Both the position numbers and the translations under genes were made by a program. The notes under the pieces are model-generated. The model saw only the letters and a list, made by a program, of their open reading frames with translations. It was not told the origin of the DNA and ran no database searches. 64,000 nucleotides of DNA from Vigna angularis (lineage: Eukaryota; Streptophyta; Magnoliopsida; Fabales; Fabaceae), in contig NC_068974.1 in assembly GCF_016808095.1 (NCBI RefSeq), forward strand, positions 39,346,590-39,410,589, in the 5' to 3' direction. Below, in pieces: positions 1-14,300 of the stretch. Within the stretch, counting starts at the first letter, position 1; each line of letters starts with the position of its first letter.

Positions 1-556
1 TCATCATTACTTATACATAATTATATAGCATGTGTTCTTTATGTTAGTATGGAGATAACAATTCCTACTGAAGTTTTAGTATTCACGGTGCCAGCAATGT
101 GATGTTGGTGTAATTCATGTTTAGAGAAGATAGATGAGATAACTTCAATAAAAAGTACAAGTGCACAAGATTTTAACTTACAAGAGAAGTCTAATTCATT
201 TTAGCTTATTTTTTTCTACTATAAGTACTTATTATTATAGGAAAGTTTATTCAAGTTAATGTTTTCTTGGGTACCTTTATTACCAAGTTTTATTTTCTTT
301 AAAACACTGCCAATCTGTTTATCAAATACCCTTGTAAAAGTTGTTCCTTTTAATTTTGGCTGTTCATGGTGACCACAAATAATTTTCTTCAACATTTGTC
401 TACCTATATGAAGTGACAAGCAAACGTAGTTTTGAATTTATTGGCACCTGAATGGGAGATTTGTAGGGGCATTTTACTGTCCTGGCATTTTTACTTGAAG
501 TGTAGATTATGGACTGGTAAACTTGGAATCTTAATTCTCTTTGTTATTATTTTCAG
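1..556 (+). other. Intron of the isoleucyl-tRNA synthetase gene (left edge)
   Basis: No coding exon is recognisable here. The stretch is T-rich and ends in a pyrimidine-rich tract with an AG acceptor at 555-556, directly before the first visible exon. It is best read as the 3' part of an intron of the gene to its right. A short minus-strand open frame at 219-419 has no family resemblance. Confidence 0.7.
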
Positions 557-1032
557 GTTCTGCGTGATTTTAAACGACCTGATGGTTTGACTGAGGATGA
601 GGTTGATGCTGCTGGAGACGGTGAGAATCATTAGTAGCTAATAATAACTCCTTTTTTTGAAGTTATAAAAACAACTAATGTTCAAATGAGATGATTGCTA
701 TGATGTAGCAATTTTCAGTTATGAATTTATCATATTTTTCTCCTTGATTTGTATTTTCTTTTTTCTTTTAGGTGATGTTCTAGTGATATTGGACCTGCGC
801 CCTGATGAGTCATTGTTTGAGGCTGGCGCTGCCCGGGAGGTAACATAATTACCATTAAAGAAACATCCTAGCTAGTTCTATAATGTTTGTAAAGTATATG
901 GATACGAGGAAAGAAACATCCAATTTACATTACTCTTTCTTCCTACCACTCCTCAGTCTTTCTTTGGGAGAACTGGTTCTTTCATATGCAAGTCTTCTGA
1001 TGTAGAGTCTTTACTCTTCTGTAAATTTGGTG

Positions 1033-1095
<63 letters not shown>

Positions 1096-4000
1096 CTAAA
1101 GGTTTTTGCACTTACAGTTAGAGAAGAACTGAGTTTTCAAGGGAAAATTTTTGCTATTTCCTCCCGTATGTGATAGGATAGAATTGATTAGGTGGATAGC
1201 ATTTGAGGAATTTTTTCCGAGTGTGCATGAGTCTTTTTCCTAAGCAGTAGAGTGCATTTATTTCGAAGCAGAAGAATGACAGATAATTAATACCTAAAAC
1301 ACTTTACATTAGAACAATTAATATTTCACTACTACCTAAGATGCATTTAAACTAGCAGTACCAAGTATCTAGGCTACATAGAATAGTAGACATTAAAGAA
1401 GCGGTTATCACCTAGAGTATTTCTATTTCCAGTTTTGTATGGCTGCTAGGTTTGTGGTATTAGCAGATGATTTTTACGGGTGTTACGATAAGTTAGTCCT
1501 GAAAATGGTGGGATCCTTTACCTGATAGCATGCTATTTCTTCCAATAATCTCTCTGTATGTTACATTTTACCCTGCTTTGCTTCAATTTAAATTTTCCAT
1601 TTGCAACTTTTAAGGCCCGGAATAATGTATTTCTTTTAAAATGTTATATATCTATGTTATATTCTGTTTTTAAATGCTTTGCTTCAACAAATTTATGTTA
1701 CATATATTTTCTAAATTTTTCTGTACAGATTGTTAATAGGATTCAGAAGTTACGGAAGAAAGTTGCTCTTGAACCAACTGATACAGTGGAGGTTTACTTT
1801 GAATCATTAGACGATGACAAATCAGTTTCTCAAAGAGTTTTGCATTCACAGGTAAGAATTGGGAGATCCAATAGATGACTTTTGAAATACCACGCTTATG
1901 CATTTTGCTTAAAGCATTGCTGGACAGATACTCTGTTTTGTACTACCAACATGCAAATTGAGCAATTGAAAAAACTGAACCACTGAGCTAACGTCATTTT
2001 TTTTAATATAGTCAGCAAATTTAAGTGAGAAATAAAATAAAATTTGAAGTGCTTCCAAAAATGACATGAATTTTTTTACATTGATTTTGGTTATTTAAAA
2101 ACCAAATGGCTACAATTTTCAAAGTACTGTTTGGTATGGAACTAAATGTCAAATGTATAATAGTTGTTGGTAATCTTTTTATTATTTTCTACACAAAAGA
2201 AAAGTAATCGGACAAAAAATTCACAATTTTGAAGCATCAAGGTGTATTCAAATATGAAGTTAAGCAACTAAATTTTAAACCCATAACCCGACAAAACAAA
2301 TTCAAATGACTTGCCAAATAACACTATGAAAAATCTGTAGATGTGTCTTGAAGATTGAAAAGGGAAGAGAAGTAGTGATCATGTAGGACCTGATGTCACG
2401 ACCCATCCTATACTAAGACACAATTAGAAAATAGCAAAGGGAGCTACCAAAAATCAACTGTCTTGTAAGCAGGACAATTCATGTATTAATTCACTTGTGA
2501 AACCTTGCAAATATATAAATATATTACCATAAGTCCAAATCCAATGATCAAGTTCTTGAACCACACATCACCATTTGATATATGACATGAGGATACATAA
2601 ATATAGTCCAGCTGTGAATTATATTGTTCATACATAAATAATTATTGTAATTTCTCAAAACGTCAATTGTGAGACCACCTAAAATAAAAACAAAAAACTC
2701 CTGATATCAATCCCTGTCAATATCCCAATAGCTGCAATATACTGAAGTTACCAAAACCGAATACTTTCCATCACACAATGGAAGCCGCCTACCAACAAGA
2801 TGAACAGACTCCTGGTTAGACCAACAAATTGGGGAATTTTATGTTTAAACTTTTATTTCATATTCTTGGTGTATAGATTCATTGCAATTACTCCTCCCGA
2901 CAACAGTGGAAAGGATTGACTTGGTTCTCCATATTAGTGTCTACCTAATGCCTTGTTTAAAAAACATGGAATTTTAAAAATAAGAACTCTTATGGTTTCT
3001 ATGAGCACTTGAGTATGAAGACAGATTGGGTTTTGCATATCCATTTTGTAGCTTTGACTAATCTTCATTATTGGTCACCTAAGAATTTGTTTTTTCTTAT
3101 GTGGGAGGAGGTTTACTGCCATAAATACATTATTTACGTGAATAATTTTTATTCTAGAGTGATTAATACTGTACACATTTATAGATACAAACATGCAAGG
3201 AGCCAGTTCACTCAACATTTTGTACTTGACAAACATGCATGTAGTCTTGTATGCATGAGTTGCATTATATGGTTTGCGCTGGCTATATTTGAACTATGTT
3301 TCTTGTTTGGGACAACTTTGTTCCCTGATTTTCTTTTATCTTGTATGCTTTGCAGGAATCCTACATTAGGGATTCTATTGGTACTCAATTGCTTCCAAAT
3401 TCTCTGATGCCTGCACATGCAGTAAGTTGTTTAATTTTGACCTTATTGTGGTTGGGTGATTTATTCTTTCCATTAACATGTATGAGGTTAATTAGTGCTT
3501 ACATTCACTTTGTTGTTTTATATGGGTAAATTAGCTAGCCGTTAATTAAGTTTTTGCTTAACTATCAACCCATTCAGACTTGAATGCCAAAATTGAACGT
3601 ATGTGAAAAATTCATCCGCTGCTGTATTTTAATAATAACATTCATCATAGGGATGACAGTTAACTTGTTGGTTGTGCAGAAGCTGCTAGATTAACATTGT
3701 GATAGAAACGGGATCAAAATTATACAAAACGTATAAATTTGTATTGAGTCCTTAGGGCGGATTGTTAACGTTGGTGCATTTTTTATGTACTGAATTTCTC
3801 ATCAAAGTTTTTTTGGAAGGATTTCCTTACATTTTGGCCTGGGCAGAGCTATTTAATAAGATGAGCCCAGAGAATTTCTTGAAGCTTTTTGAATTCTGTG
3901 CCATCTTTAAGCTTTGTGTTCTGTCATTTTTTTCCATCCGAACAAGTTATTATGGTTGGACTACTAGAATGGTCTCTACGAATGGGAGAAAAAAGCCACC

Positions 4001-5239
4001 TTGAATTTTTTTTAACTGATATAAGTTAGAGTGACAACGTGTGGGCATATGCTGATATGCACTCACTAATTTAAGATAACTGAAGTTGTTATAATTTTTT
4101 TGGGTGTTGTACGTCAATTGGTTGCATACTTTCCTTTTATTGATCTAGGAGATGCCTTGTGTTTAAATTATTTATTGAAAACAAGCCAAATCCTTTTTGC
4201 ACTAGATTTTATTGAAAATACTTGCTATAATGTAGAAATAAGCATTCCCGTAGCTTTATTTATTCTGATATCATATCTTTATCGTGGAGGATATCATATC
4301 TCTTTTATTTATTTTATTGATTCCATTTGCTCAATATAAATAAAATGTTTTTGTTGCCTCGGTTTGAGCTTAATGTCACTCTCTTTCCTATGGTTTAGCA
4401 ATACATGTGCAAAAATAATATCTGTGCCTTAACTTTATGTAGCTCTGTCGTATACCACCGAACTTTTCTCTTTGTGGCAATTAACCCCACTTCGATCGTT
4501 GGGAAACCTCTCAATTAGTTTTTTGTCCATGCATTAGTTTGTATTGCTGTCGATGGTTATTAATGCAGTTTTTGACAGAACTGTTTATTGGAATATTTCT
4601 TAAAGTGGGAACAAATTCATTGTGTACTGTATTTTGTTAACCCTTAGTTTAGCTGGCCTATATCATGTTGGTGAGGGAATTGTGATTCTTTACAAATCGG
4701 TCATATGTATTGGTTTCAAGCCACACCATCTTAATATTCTTTGAACAACTGCAGGTTGTCCTTGGCGAAGAGAGGTTCCATGGGATAGCCAGCATGTCAT
4801 TTGGTATCACATTGACGAGACCTGTATTGATGTTTAACGAAAAAGCCATTCTTTCACTGTTTGCAGGTTTGTTTCTCAGTCAAGTTAATAAATCCCTTTC
4901 CGAAACAAACTGTACTTTGATTCCATTTCATCATTTGTGATCCTTGGTTGCTTCGACTTACTGTTCAGGTGATGCAAAAAGTGCACATAATTTGCAAACT
5001 TACCTGCTATCAAGAGATCATTCGAAGTTGAAGTCTGAGTTTCAAGATGGAAATAGAAAGGTTTGATCGAGTTACAGTCCTTCTTTGATTTAGTTAATGG
5101 TGGAAATGTGCACATTCATTATTTTCTTCTGTTGCAGAAAATTGTTGATTCAATTGATCAGCTACCTGCTGTGGAAGTGGTTCTTGGTGAACATGTTTTT
5201 CTCACTGTGGGGGACTATAACCTTGCTGGAAAATCTTGA
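557..5239 (+). CDS. IleRS: Isoleucine--tRNA ligase, cytoplasmic, C-terminal part (partial at 5' end)
   Basis: The protein charges tRNA-Ile with isoleucine in the cytosol. Seven exons are visible: 557-620, 772-839, 1729-1851, 3356-3421, 4755-4866, 4969-5060 and 5138-5239. All introns are GT-AG and the phases are consistent, giving the last 208 residues and a TGA stop. The segment holds the motifs KRPDGLTEDEVDAAGDGD, LDLRPDESLFEAGAAREIV and RIQKLRKKVALEPTD. These are typical of the C-terminal tail domain of eukaryotic cytosolic IleRS, a protein of about 1,150-1,200 residues. The catalytic HIGH and KMSKS motifs lie outside the window. The tail handles tRNA binding rather than catalysis. The gene is convergent with biotin synthase downstream. 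The family call rests on remembered similarity; the exon structure is seen directly. Confidence 0.87.
1036..1093. repeat. (AT)n microsatellite in an IleRS intron
   Basis: An uninterrupted run of about 29 AT units lies within the intron at 840-1728. It is probably length-polymorphic. Confidence 0.9.
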
Positions 5240-7005
5240 CTAAGTTCGTTCCAAGAATTCCTTTTTGATCTTCTATGGAGTTTGCAAGATTAGGAGCACA
5301 GAATATGCTCAGGCATGCCTAATTGTAATGGGCGAGCAATTGACAATCATTCTTTTTCTGTATAGCGGATCTCACGTCTTATTTATAAGATAAAAACAGG
5401 TGTCTTGATGTAATCCTTGATAATTTATCTAAATGATTTTTACACTTAATTTCTTAGATTGGTTTATTTTCACCTGCACAAGAGTAGTTTCGGCAGTTTT
5501 CTCAGTTGGATAGGGAGGTGCTCCTTGGTTGTCTTTTGAATATGGTAGCATTAATTTAGCTCATGATGAACTCGTGTTTGTATTAATTTAGCATTATTGT
5601 TGAACTTATTTCAATGTCATAAATACAAGATTAGTTCCCATTATTATAAGGTTGGAAGGGGTGGTTGGTTGGTTCAATATTGGACTGGAGATTGGGGTGG
5701 ACAAAATGAACTAGATTGATCTGAATTGTTAGTAAATCAAAAAGTAGTTTTTTTAATTGAACTGAATTTAGATGAATTTAATTGAATTATTTTTTGTTTT
5801 ATCAAAGTATATGGTTAAATTTGACCGAATTTGATTGATTAGATTGAATTTGGCCGAATTCTCATTAGGACTGATTGGTCAAATTTGAACTAAATCTGTG
5901 GAGACTAACTCAACTTTGTGTGGATTAACTTAGCTGAATTTGGTTATGATTGATTTGATTTAATTTGACTAAATTTTGGTTATGATATATTCGGACGAAT
6001 TTAGTTAAATTTTAATTATTTAACTAAATTTTTGTTTATGATAAACTCGAGTTTAATTTGGGATGACTTGGCCGATTAGATATTTCATTTCTCTTTATCC
6101 TGAAGCAACGATTAGAAGAAAAACTTATTTTGCATTGTTGGTCTGACTGAACTTCCTATTTGGTTGAATATTTAATATTGATTGGTAGCCGTAAAATAAT
6201 TTATTGGTGAGGCAGTCAATTACGATCATAATTACATGCTACAAATTTGAATTTATTAATCAAATCAAGGAGCGAGGAGACAAAACATCGAGAGTTATGC
6301 AATTAAGAGTATGGGACGAAACCCGTACAGAATGAATTCATGACCTAATTATTAAAAAAAATTAGAAATCTTGTTACATACACACCTTTTAAAAGAAAAA
6401 AAATTGTCACTAAATAAAATTAAAAAAGTAAAATTATATTTCAAAACTCCGTCGAATTTCACAAGACTAGATTTGAACAACCTAAATTCCTATTTGAATA
6501 AAACTCTTCGTTTCTTGGAATAGTGCTTCTTATGCAACATTTTTAGATCAAAATCCATATTAAAAAAATAATGTGACACCTTTAAAATAAAAATAAAACA
6601 AAGATAAAACCAGAAAATTAAAACGCTGGTAAACATCCCTAAAGTTTTATTCAAATTTAAACTACAAATGTTGATCTCAGAGAGAACACGATGATAACCC
6701 ATTTTAGAGGATCTTTTTGAAAAATCTCCAACAACCTACCAACCAAAAAAAGGCAATAATCACTAGAAAAGAGTCACTTTTTTAGACTGAGGATGCAGAA
6801 AACTATGTCAACTTTTACTCCACTCATGAATTTTATGCTTGACAAAGCCTAGTTATGGCAAAAATAAATGTTTTCAACATTTATGTTTAGTTCTTGGGAG
6901 TTCATGTCGTCAAATATGAGTATAGACGACGAGCTCAATGAAACCTAACATCAAGTACATGCTAATTAGCAGTAACAGAGGCTGAAGGATCGTAGATTGA
7001 CCAGC
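5240..7005. other. Convergent intergenic region (IleRS and BIO2 3' ends)
   Basis: Both flanking genes end here, so the first and last few hundred bases should be their 3' UTRs. From about 5740 to 6070 the DNA is a degenerate, AT-rich, repetitive stretch in which GAATTTGG, TTGATT and TTGGTTATGAT recur. It looks like an eroded minisatellite. I see no gene. Confidence 0.6.
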
Positions 7006-10000
7006 TCAACTAGAAGAAGCTGCTTCCTTATAATCTTCTGTCTCACTAGTTTCACCTTCATTAAAGCTTGGAGCTTTTGGTAGAAGTCCAAGAACTTTGA
7101 ACATGAGTTGATCAGCATCAAAGTCATTGTTAGGTGTAGTGAGAAGCTTTTCACCAGTGAATATGGAATTTGCACCAGCAAGAAAACACAATGCCTGTTC
7201 AGGCATGGAGAACCGGACTCTGCCAGCAGATAGCCTGACCATTGATTTTGGCATTATTATACGTGCTGTGGCTATCATGCGAATCATCTCCCATATTTCA
7301 ACAGGCTGAAAATATTGCAGATAGGTCATATAGACAATTCAAATCAATGTGACAGCAGTTTGTGTAAAAACTGGTATATGTGACACAAGATTCACTAGGT
7401 TTCAAGCAAATCCTGATCATGCATCACTCCTAACTTGATCTAAAAGCAACCCTAATACCTATATACAATAATACAACTTTGATCTCTGCTTGTTAGTTGA
7501 TATTATTCATTGCAATTACATCCTACACAAGGAAACATTTTTTATTTTATATAACCTAAAAATTTTAAAAACAAGCTTTTTGTCCTCCTCACTTATAAAC
7601 TCAATCTGAAATTAAGAACAATAAGGTGATTGACATTTATTTGCTATTAGTTTAGTTTAATAATTCAACTATTTCATGAATTCACCTTTTGATTCTCAAG
7701 TGGGGTTCCCTTCACAGCAACAAGTGCATTAATAGGAACACTCTCAGGATGGGTGGGAAGTGTTGACAATGTATGTAACAAACCTACACGGTCCTCCTCT
7801 GCTTCTCCAAGTCCTATAATTCCTCCTGTAAATAATTTTCAGCAAGTCAATCCATTATAAGAAAGATAACCCTCCTCATTGCAATGAGATATTTTACTGC
7901 ATATAGTGTACCATATATTCATCACTAATAATGGATGGCACAATCATTGTCTAATTGATGAGAAAAGATAAAATGTAAATTCAGGTTGGTTTTGAGTAGA
8001 TACAAAGCAAAACAATCAGATTTGATACCTAATGATATCATGGCTGAGTCGTTAAATAAATATTGGTCCCCCTAAGATACTCGCTTTAAGGGAAAAAGAT
8101 AGAAATTGTGACATAAAATCTGTATAAAAGATAGTTATAGCATTGAAGTCCATTACACATCATTATACTGCTGTGGATCTCTTTTCTCAAGTAACTATAA
8201 TGTCACTAAAAGTAAACAAAAGAAGGTATTAAGATTCACTCCAAACTTGAAATACTATCACAAACAAATCCTCAAGCCACTTAGATAGTTCTGATTCGCA
8301 CCTTACTCAATTAATCTATAAATAAAATACATATAATTGGCTATACATTTTTCAAATTTACAAAGACAAAGCTAACATTTTGAATTGTTTTTATTCCCAA
8401 AAAAGCAATCAATTTGAAAAGCAGTGAAAAAAAGACTTCATAAAGAATGAGATGTTATGATTCTGGAACAAAGAAAGAACAAATGCTTATAAATAAAATG
8501 GTCAAGCTTCAACCAGTCAATATATTATATTCATGTTGATGAACTTAACTATAAGTTATAACAAATTACTAATAAGTTTCATAACACTTTTAAGTTAATA
8601 TAATTACCAGAACAGACATTGATCCCTGCATCACGAACAAACTCAAGTGTTTTTAGGCGCTCATCATAACTCCTTGTTGTGATGATGTTTGGATAATATT
8701 CTCTTGAGGTGTCAAGATTGTGATTATAGGCAGTGAGACCTGCCTTCTTGAGTTCAAGAGCCTGCTGTTTCTCCAGCATGCCAAGGGTACAACAAACCTC
8801 CATCCCCATTTCCCTGGAATAAGACAGATAGCCTAAGTGTTATAATTTTCACGGAAGTAATAAACTATATTTCATTTGGACTAATAAGTAAAACATTCAG
8901 CATACTTTTCATTTTATTTATGTATTTAACAGACAAATCCACTTAAGACTTATGTGCCAATCATTCTGTAGAAAAACTGACAACTAAAATGATGTTGCAT
9001 TACCTAATGTCTTTCACATATTCAAGGATCTGGTTGAAGTTGGTCTTTCTTCCCAGTGTATCTCTCCACGCAGCACCCATACAAAAGCGAGTGCTCCCAG
9101 CCTCTTTTGCCTGCAAGAAAAGGATTATCCGTTCAAGAAAAAAGAACGGCACCACAAGAACAAGACATACGAAGTAAAGAAATGTTTGAAATGAATACAT
9201 AACACTTACCCATTCTATGATGTCATTTGAGAGGAAGATTCAAGTTTTACAGATATCATTAATGTCATCACAAGACCAAATACTAGAGATCAATAATGAC
9301 ATATGAGAAAAAGTATACCCGCTTTGCAGACTCTAGAACAGCTTCCTTGTTCATAAGGCGTTGGCCCTTGATTCCGGTATTATACTTAGATGATTGAGGA
9401 CAATAAGAACAATCTTCACTGCACCCTCCTGTTTTGATAGACAGAAGAGTACATTGCTGAACTTCCCTGAAGTTATGCGCATGTCTGTGAACTTGAGCCT
9501 GACAAACCAAATCACCCCAAAAATAGAAACAACGTATTGATAAATGTACAACAAGTTTGTAAGACGAGACAGCTGAGAATGTTCAAATTACAATCCAATA
9601 AAAGGTAAAACAATAGGTCCAACACTATCTTAAACTTTAGACTAGTGCTTATCTCACCCCAAAAATTAGCCCACAGAACAATGGTCGCCCTCAATTATAT
9701 TCATTATTTCATAATATCAGTAGTGAATGCGAAATCATTGACACATATTTTCAACATAAATGATGGAAATTTTCACCATAAATAATGGACTTCCCCTATC
9801 AACGTAACAACTGAAAACAAAAACAAAAACAAAAAAAAAAAAGATTTTTTGCCGAAACCCATTAAAACAAATTAGAAGGAATTACCCCGTGAAAGAGAAG
9901 ATCGAAAATGGGAGAGTCGTAGATGGATTTGACTTCGTCTCGGCTCCAATCGTTTCTTGGCCCATCTTTGATGGTTCTCTCAGCTTGAACTGCAGCCGCT

Positions 10001-10077
10001 GAGGCAGAGAAACAAGCATGGGAAGAGTGCAACGCCCAGAGGGAGGGTCCTCGGAAAATGGGTCTCACCAAAAACAT
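7006..10077 (-). CDS. BIO2: Biotin synthase, mitochondrial
   Basis: A radical SAM enzyme that inserts sulfur into dethiobiotin in the last step of biotin synthesis, acting in mitochondria. Six exons on the minus strand: 10077-9886, 9498-9319, 9110-9004, 8813-8608, 7825-7686 and 7305-7006, giving 374 residues (Arabidopsis BIO2 is about 378). The radical SAM CxxxCxxC motif is C90, C94 and C97 ([10 protein letters not shown]). The likely [2Fe-2S] ligands are C134 (RFCMGAAW), C167 or C168 (EVCCTLG), C227 (INVCSGG) and R304 (LSAGRVRF). The first 30 or so residues are Ser/Ala/Arg-rich with few acids, as in a mitochondrial presequence. I chose the ATG at 10077 because [10 protein letters not shown] aligns with the Arabidopsis start. 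An in-frame ATG 20 codons upstream (10137) is a possible alternative. All catalytic residues are present, so the gene looks functional. Confidence 0.95.
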
Positions 10078-11302
10078 GTTTTTGCTTTGGAATTCAAAGA
10101 TGGGCAATACAAATCTCAGTTTTAGCTCCAACGACAACAGAAGAGAGAATGTAGATCGAAAAATATTATAGAGATCTGCGAATATTAAGAGGTCGGAAAG
10201 AACAGAGAAGAAGTTTTGCTTTGGTTTTGGTTTCCTTAAAAATTGGGACTCCGGAGTTTATAGTGTGAGTGTTTGTTTGGCGGCCTTGAGTGATGACTCA
10301 TTCCCTCTCTCTTCCAACTACAGAGGGAGCAGTAGTTGCCACTGCACCTACCTCACCCTATTATTTAAACTATTTTTTTTTTTACATTGGACGCTAAATT
10401 AGGAAAAATATAAAGAAAAATATGAGAAAACAAAAAGTAATTATTTCAGAGCTTACAAATAGCGTGACCAAGTTAAAATATAACTACAAAAATAAAGAAA
10501 ATAATTATAAATTTCATTTTTATATTTAAATCTATGATTAATTGGATTTTTATATTTTTATGTTAAATTAACGTTAGCTTCCATTTGAGAGATGTTATTT
10601 ATTAAAATTATAAATATATCCAATATCAAACCGTTTAAAATATATTATGTATCAAAATATAGAAGAAATAACTTACCAAAACCGAAGTATCTAACAATAA
10701 AATATGATCTAAGTATTAAGATAAGACATGTCGCTGATGTTAACATCAATTTAATGTAATCAAATTAATGTTATTTAAGATATATTTAATTGAGTAAAAA
10801 AATGTGACTAAAATAAATTAAATATGAAATCTAAATTATTAATTAAGAAAAAAAAATATTGTGTAAAGGTACATCAATCACTTTTTTTAAGTGAAAAATA
10901 TTTTTTGTAAGTAAAGATTGAGTTTTAAAAAAGAATTTATTTAAAGAAAAAAATTGTAAAAAACAAAAAAAAATATGGACCATGTATGCATTTTAATCAT
11001 AAATAAGTTTTGAACAGCGTAGATCTATGTGAGGAGCGAGGTACGCATTGCAATTTCTAATTTTCTGATAAAACTAATAATATTATCAAGAAGACAGACA
11101 CACCTGTGTAATAAGGGGGTGAGTTACGTACGATTAGGTTTTCTTTTCGCTTTCTGATTCGATCGATTTCGATTGTTGAATTCGTCTCATCGCAGAGCCT
11201 TTAAATTTGTAGTTGTATGTTGCTTGGACTCGATCTGAAGCTGATCGATCAAATGTATCACGCGATCTAACTTCGATTGTGGTTTGAGTTGCAGGAGCAA
11301 CG
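10078..11302. promoter_or_regulatory. Divergent intergenic/promoter region between BIO2 and the VOA1-like gene
   Basis: The two genes are head-to-head with 1,225 bases between start codons. The outer parts, about 10078-10350 and 11100-11302, are less AT-rich and look like 5' UTR/promoter. The centre (10350-11000) is very AT-rich with no reading frame. A pyrimidine-rich stretch followed by GCAG just before the VOA1-like ATG (11291-11294) could be a 5' UTR intron acceptor, but the donor is not evident. Confidence 0.55.
10256..10263 (-). promoter_or_regulatory. Candidate TATA box of BIO2
   Basis: On the minus strand the site reads CTATAAAC, about 180 bases before the chosen BIO2 start. Position and sequence fit a core promoter. 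There is no transcript evidence. Confidence 0.35.
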
Positions 11303-14300
11303 ATGGTGGTGCCGCTGCTTAGTGTTTTCATTCTTCTTGCTTTTATTCCAAATGGATTGTTAGCAGTTCCTTCAACCGTTCCTGCATTCCTTTGGTCATC
11401 ACATTATGAACTGTAACTCCTGATTCTTATTTTTTTTTTCGTGTTTGCGTCAGTTCACAATTCGTACTAATTCGGTCACGTTTACTTGCTGTGTTCTATG
11501 CTGTAAGGTTCTTGTGGATGTGGATAATAGCAAACAGCTTAGGTTTAATTTAGTTATTGCGGAGCTTGTTATCGGCTTTTATGATTAGGACAGCGTAGGC
11601 CTCATCTGGAAGCTGGAGAATGGGGAATTTGGGTTTTGTTGGAAGGAGTTTGGGTATTCTACGGTTGTGTTGCAGTGTGGATAGCCTGTAGAACCCCATG
11701 TCCAAAAGGTTCTAGAAGAAGAAAATCAAGGGAGGAATTGAAGTAGTGAAAAAACCCACTGTTCATTTATAGATTTTTCACTGGCATTACACACGCGCTT
11801 TGGTTCACAAGTAGGAGATAGATTTTCTGGATCGTTCAAGAAAACAGCTGATGCGGTGTAGTTTAGGGCTTGAAATTTTGTAGTTTTGAAGTCTAGAGTG
11901 AGAAATGAAAGCAGTGGATAAGTGAAAAATATGAACAAGGATAAAACGAATACTGTTGGTAAAATATGTAACATTTTCATTTAGTTCTTGTTGTCTTTAG
12001 TGGCAACTGATATCATCTTTAAATTGTATGATACTTCATGTGATTTATTACATGTAAGAATGAGTTTGTGTTTTGTTCTTGAATATTCCCTTATCGTGTA
12101 CATACGTACTATAGCAAATAATAAAATCGTTTATATCTTACTGGACTGGACCGTTTCAGGGCCTCTGAATTTGGATTGAAGGAATCTGTAAATTACCAAG
12201 TCATTTCTCCTTATGATCTGGCAAAGTCTGTTATATCCGAAGCTGGCTGGTCAAATTTTCTGGTATTATCTTTATCTTCGTGATTGGTTTCTGACTATGT
12301 ACTGTGCAATTCTCTCTCCCCTCAACCTTTATGAAGAAGAGGATATTTTTCTGTCCCTATTTATGATAGAGATAATCTTGTTCAATTTATTTCTATTGTT
12401 GTTGTTGCTTAGTGTTTTTAATTTTTATATATTTTTTATAGTGCAAAGGAAAGAATTTTGACAAGCCTCTGGATCTGGCACTTTTATTCGTTGGTAGAGA
12501 GGTAATATCTTTCAAGCTTCTATATAGATAATAGAGTTCATATTGCAGCTTATGTATTTATTGTTTACTTTGTATTAGATTCCTGCCAACTAGTGCAGCG
12601 GCATCTGTTGAGTAAACTATGTTGCATTTTTCTTTTGCAGCTACAATCTTCAGATTTAAGCATGAACAAACATTCAGACTCAGCCCTTTTAGACCTGCTC
12701 AAGGTGAGAGAATTGTGACATGCACTCTGTGTCAAGTTTTCATGTTGAGTGAATATGATTTGAGATTTCTAAGGCTATGTTTGGATCAGTCGTAGAGAAT
12801 GGAATGGAATTAATCAAAGTATAATAGTGCGGAATGGAATAGATTAAAAATGTCATTCCATTTTTGAGTATTTTATAATACAATGGATCAAATGTCCTAT
12901 TCTATCATTTGAAATAGAACGGAGCAGAATAAATTATTACTTTTATATTCTTATATTAACCCTGTCTTAGAAATATAAATCCTCAGCAGATGAGTTCTAT
13001 GAGATTGGATTTTGCAGAATATGTTATCTAGTGTCAATGCCATCAAAACTTTTGCCATGCACCTTTGTATTTTGAACCCTCACTTCACTCTATATCTGTC
13101 ACAACAGAAGCCCAACCAACCACCATCTCTATTGTGCTACTCACCATAAACCTCTTCCATGTGCCAACCTTAGACAACAAAACCCAATTGAACCCGATCA
13201 TCATTAGTAGAGCCTAATCCTTATTAGGGTAGGGTCACAATCAAAATTGTAAACTCATCTAACCCGATTGTCACCTGATCTTCATTTCAACACTTTCTCA
13301 CCACCAAAGTCAGAACTCATCCACATCTTCATTCTGTAATATTTGTATTTAGATAGAAGGGGTAAAAAAATGAATTGTTGCTAAAATAGACAAAGAGAGG
13401 ATTGTTCCATTAGTGTACCCTAATATGAGGGGTGTAACAAGAAAGTCTCACATTGATGGAATTAGATGCATTGAACTCCATCACTTTCCATCCCATTCCA
13501 TTATATAATTTATAGTCCATATACTGGAGTTTGGGTCTATTCCATTATATATTTTTACTGTGACACTGTTCCATTTTTATGAACAGAACTCTTTTGCCAG
13601 ATCCAACACTTCTGTGGCGTTTCCCTATGTTTCTGCATCAGAGGATTTGCTTTTGGAGAGCACTTTGGTTTCAGGACTTTCTGAAGCCTGTGGAGATGGT
13701 ACGGAAATTGCCAATGTTGCTTTCCATGGATCTTGCTCCGTGGGTGGTACAAATCATGAAGAAACCACAGCTTTGCACTCAATACAAGTAATCAACAAAT
13801 AAATGTGACAAGGTCCATTATGGAATCTTGGGTCCTGTAACGGTGACCTGATGCCCTTTATTTTCCCATTGACAGGACTATTTGACAAAGAGAATGGAAG
13901 ATAGTCACAGGGGGAAAACAGATTTGGTTGTGTTCTGTAATGGGGGCTCTCAAGCTCTTAAAAATGTTGACAGGGCACAATCTGAAGGTAGATACACTTT
14001 TACCTATGTTATGGGTTTTGCTAGATATGAATTTGGTTAATGTTTGTGTTTGTAGGGGAAGTTTTATCCAAGGTTATCAGTTCCGTGGAGGAATCTGGTG
14101 CAAAATATGCTGTTCTTTATGTGTCAGATCCCTCTAGGTCAATCCGCTATCCTTCCTACAGAGATCTGCAAAGATTTCTAGAAGAAAGTGCTGAATCAAC
14201 CAATTCCACAGCTTGTGATAAGGTCTGCCAGCTTAAATCATCTCTTTTGGAAGGAATTTTTGTGGTAAGCTTCTTTGTCCATTTTTTCAAGTGCGGTAGC

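Noticed and set aside
3009..3407. 132-residue open frame over IleRS intron and exon 4
   Set aside because: Mostly intron sequence. It reads exon 4 in a frame different from the conserved IleRS frame.
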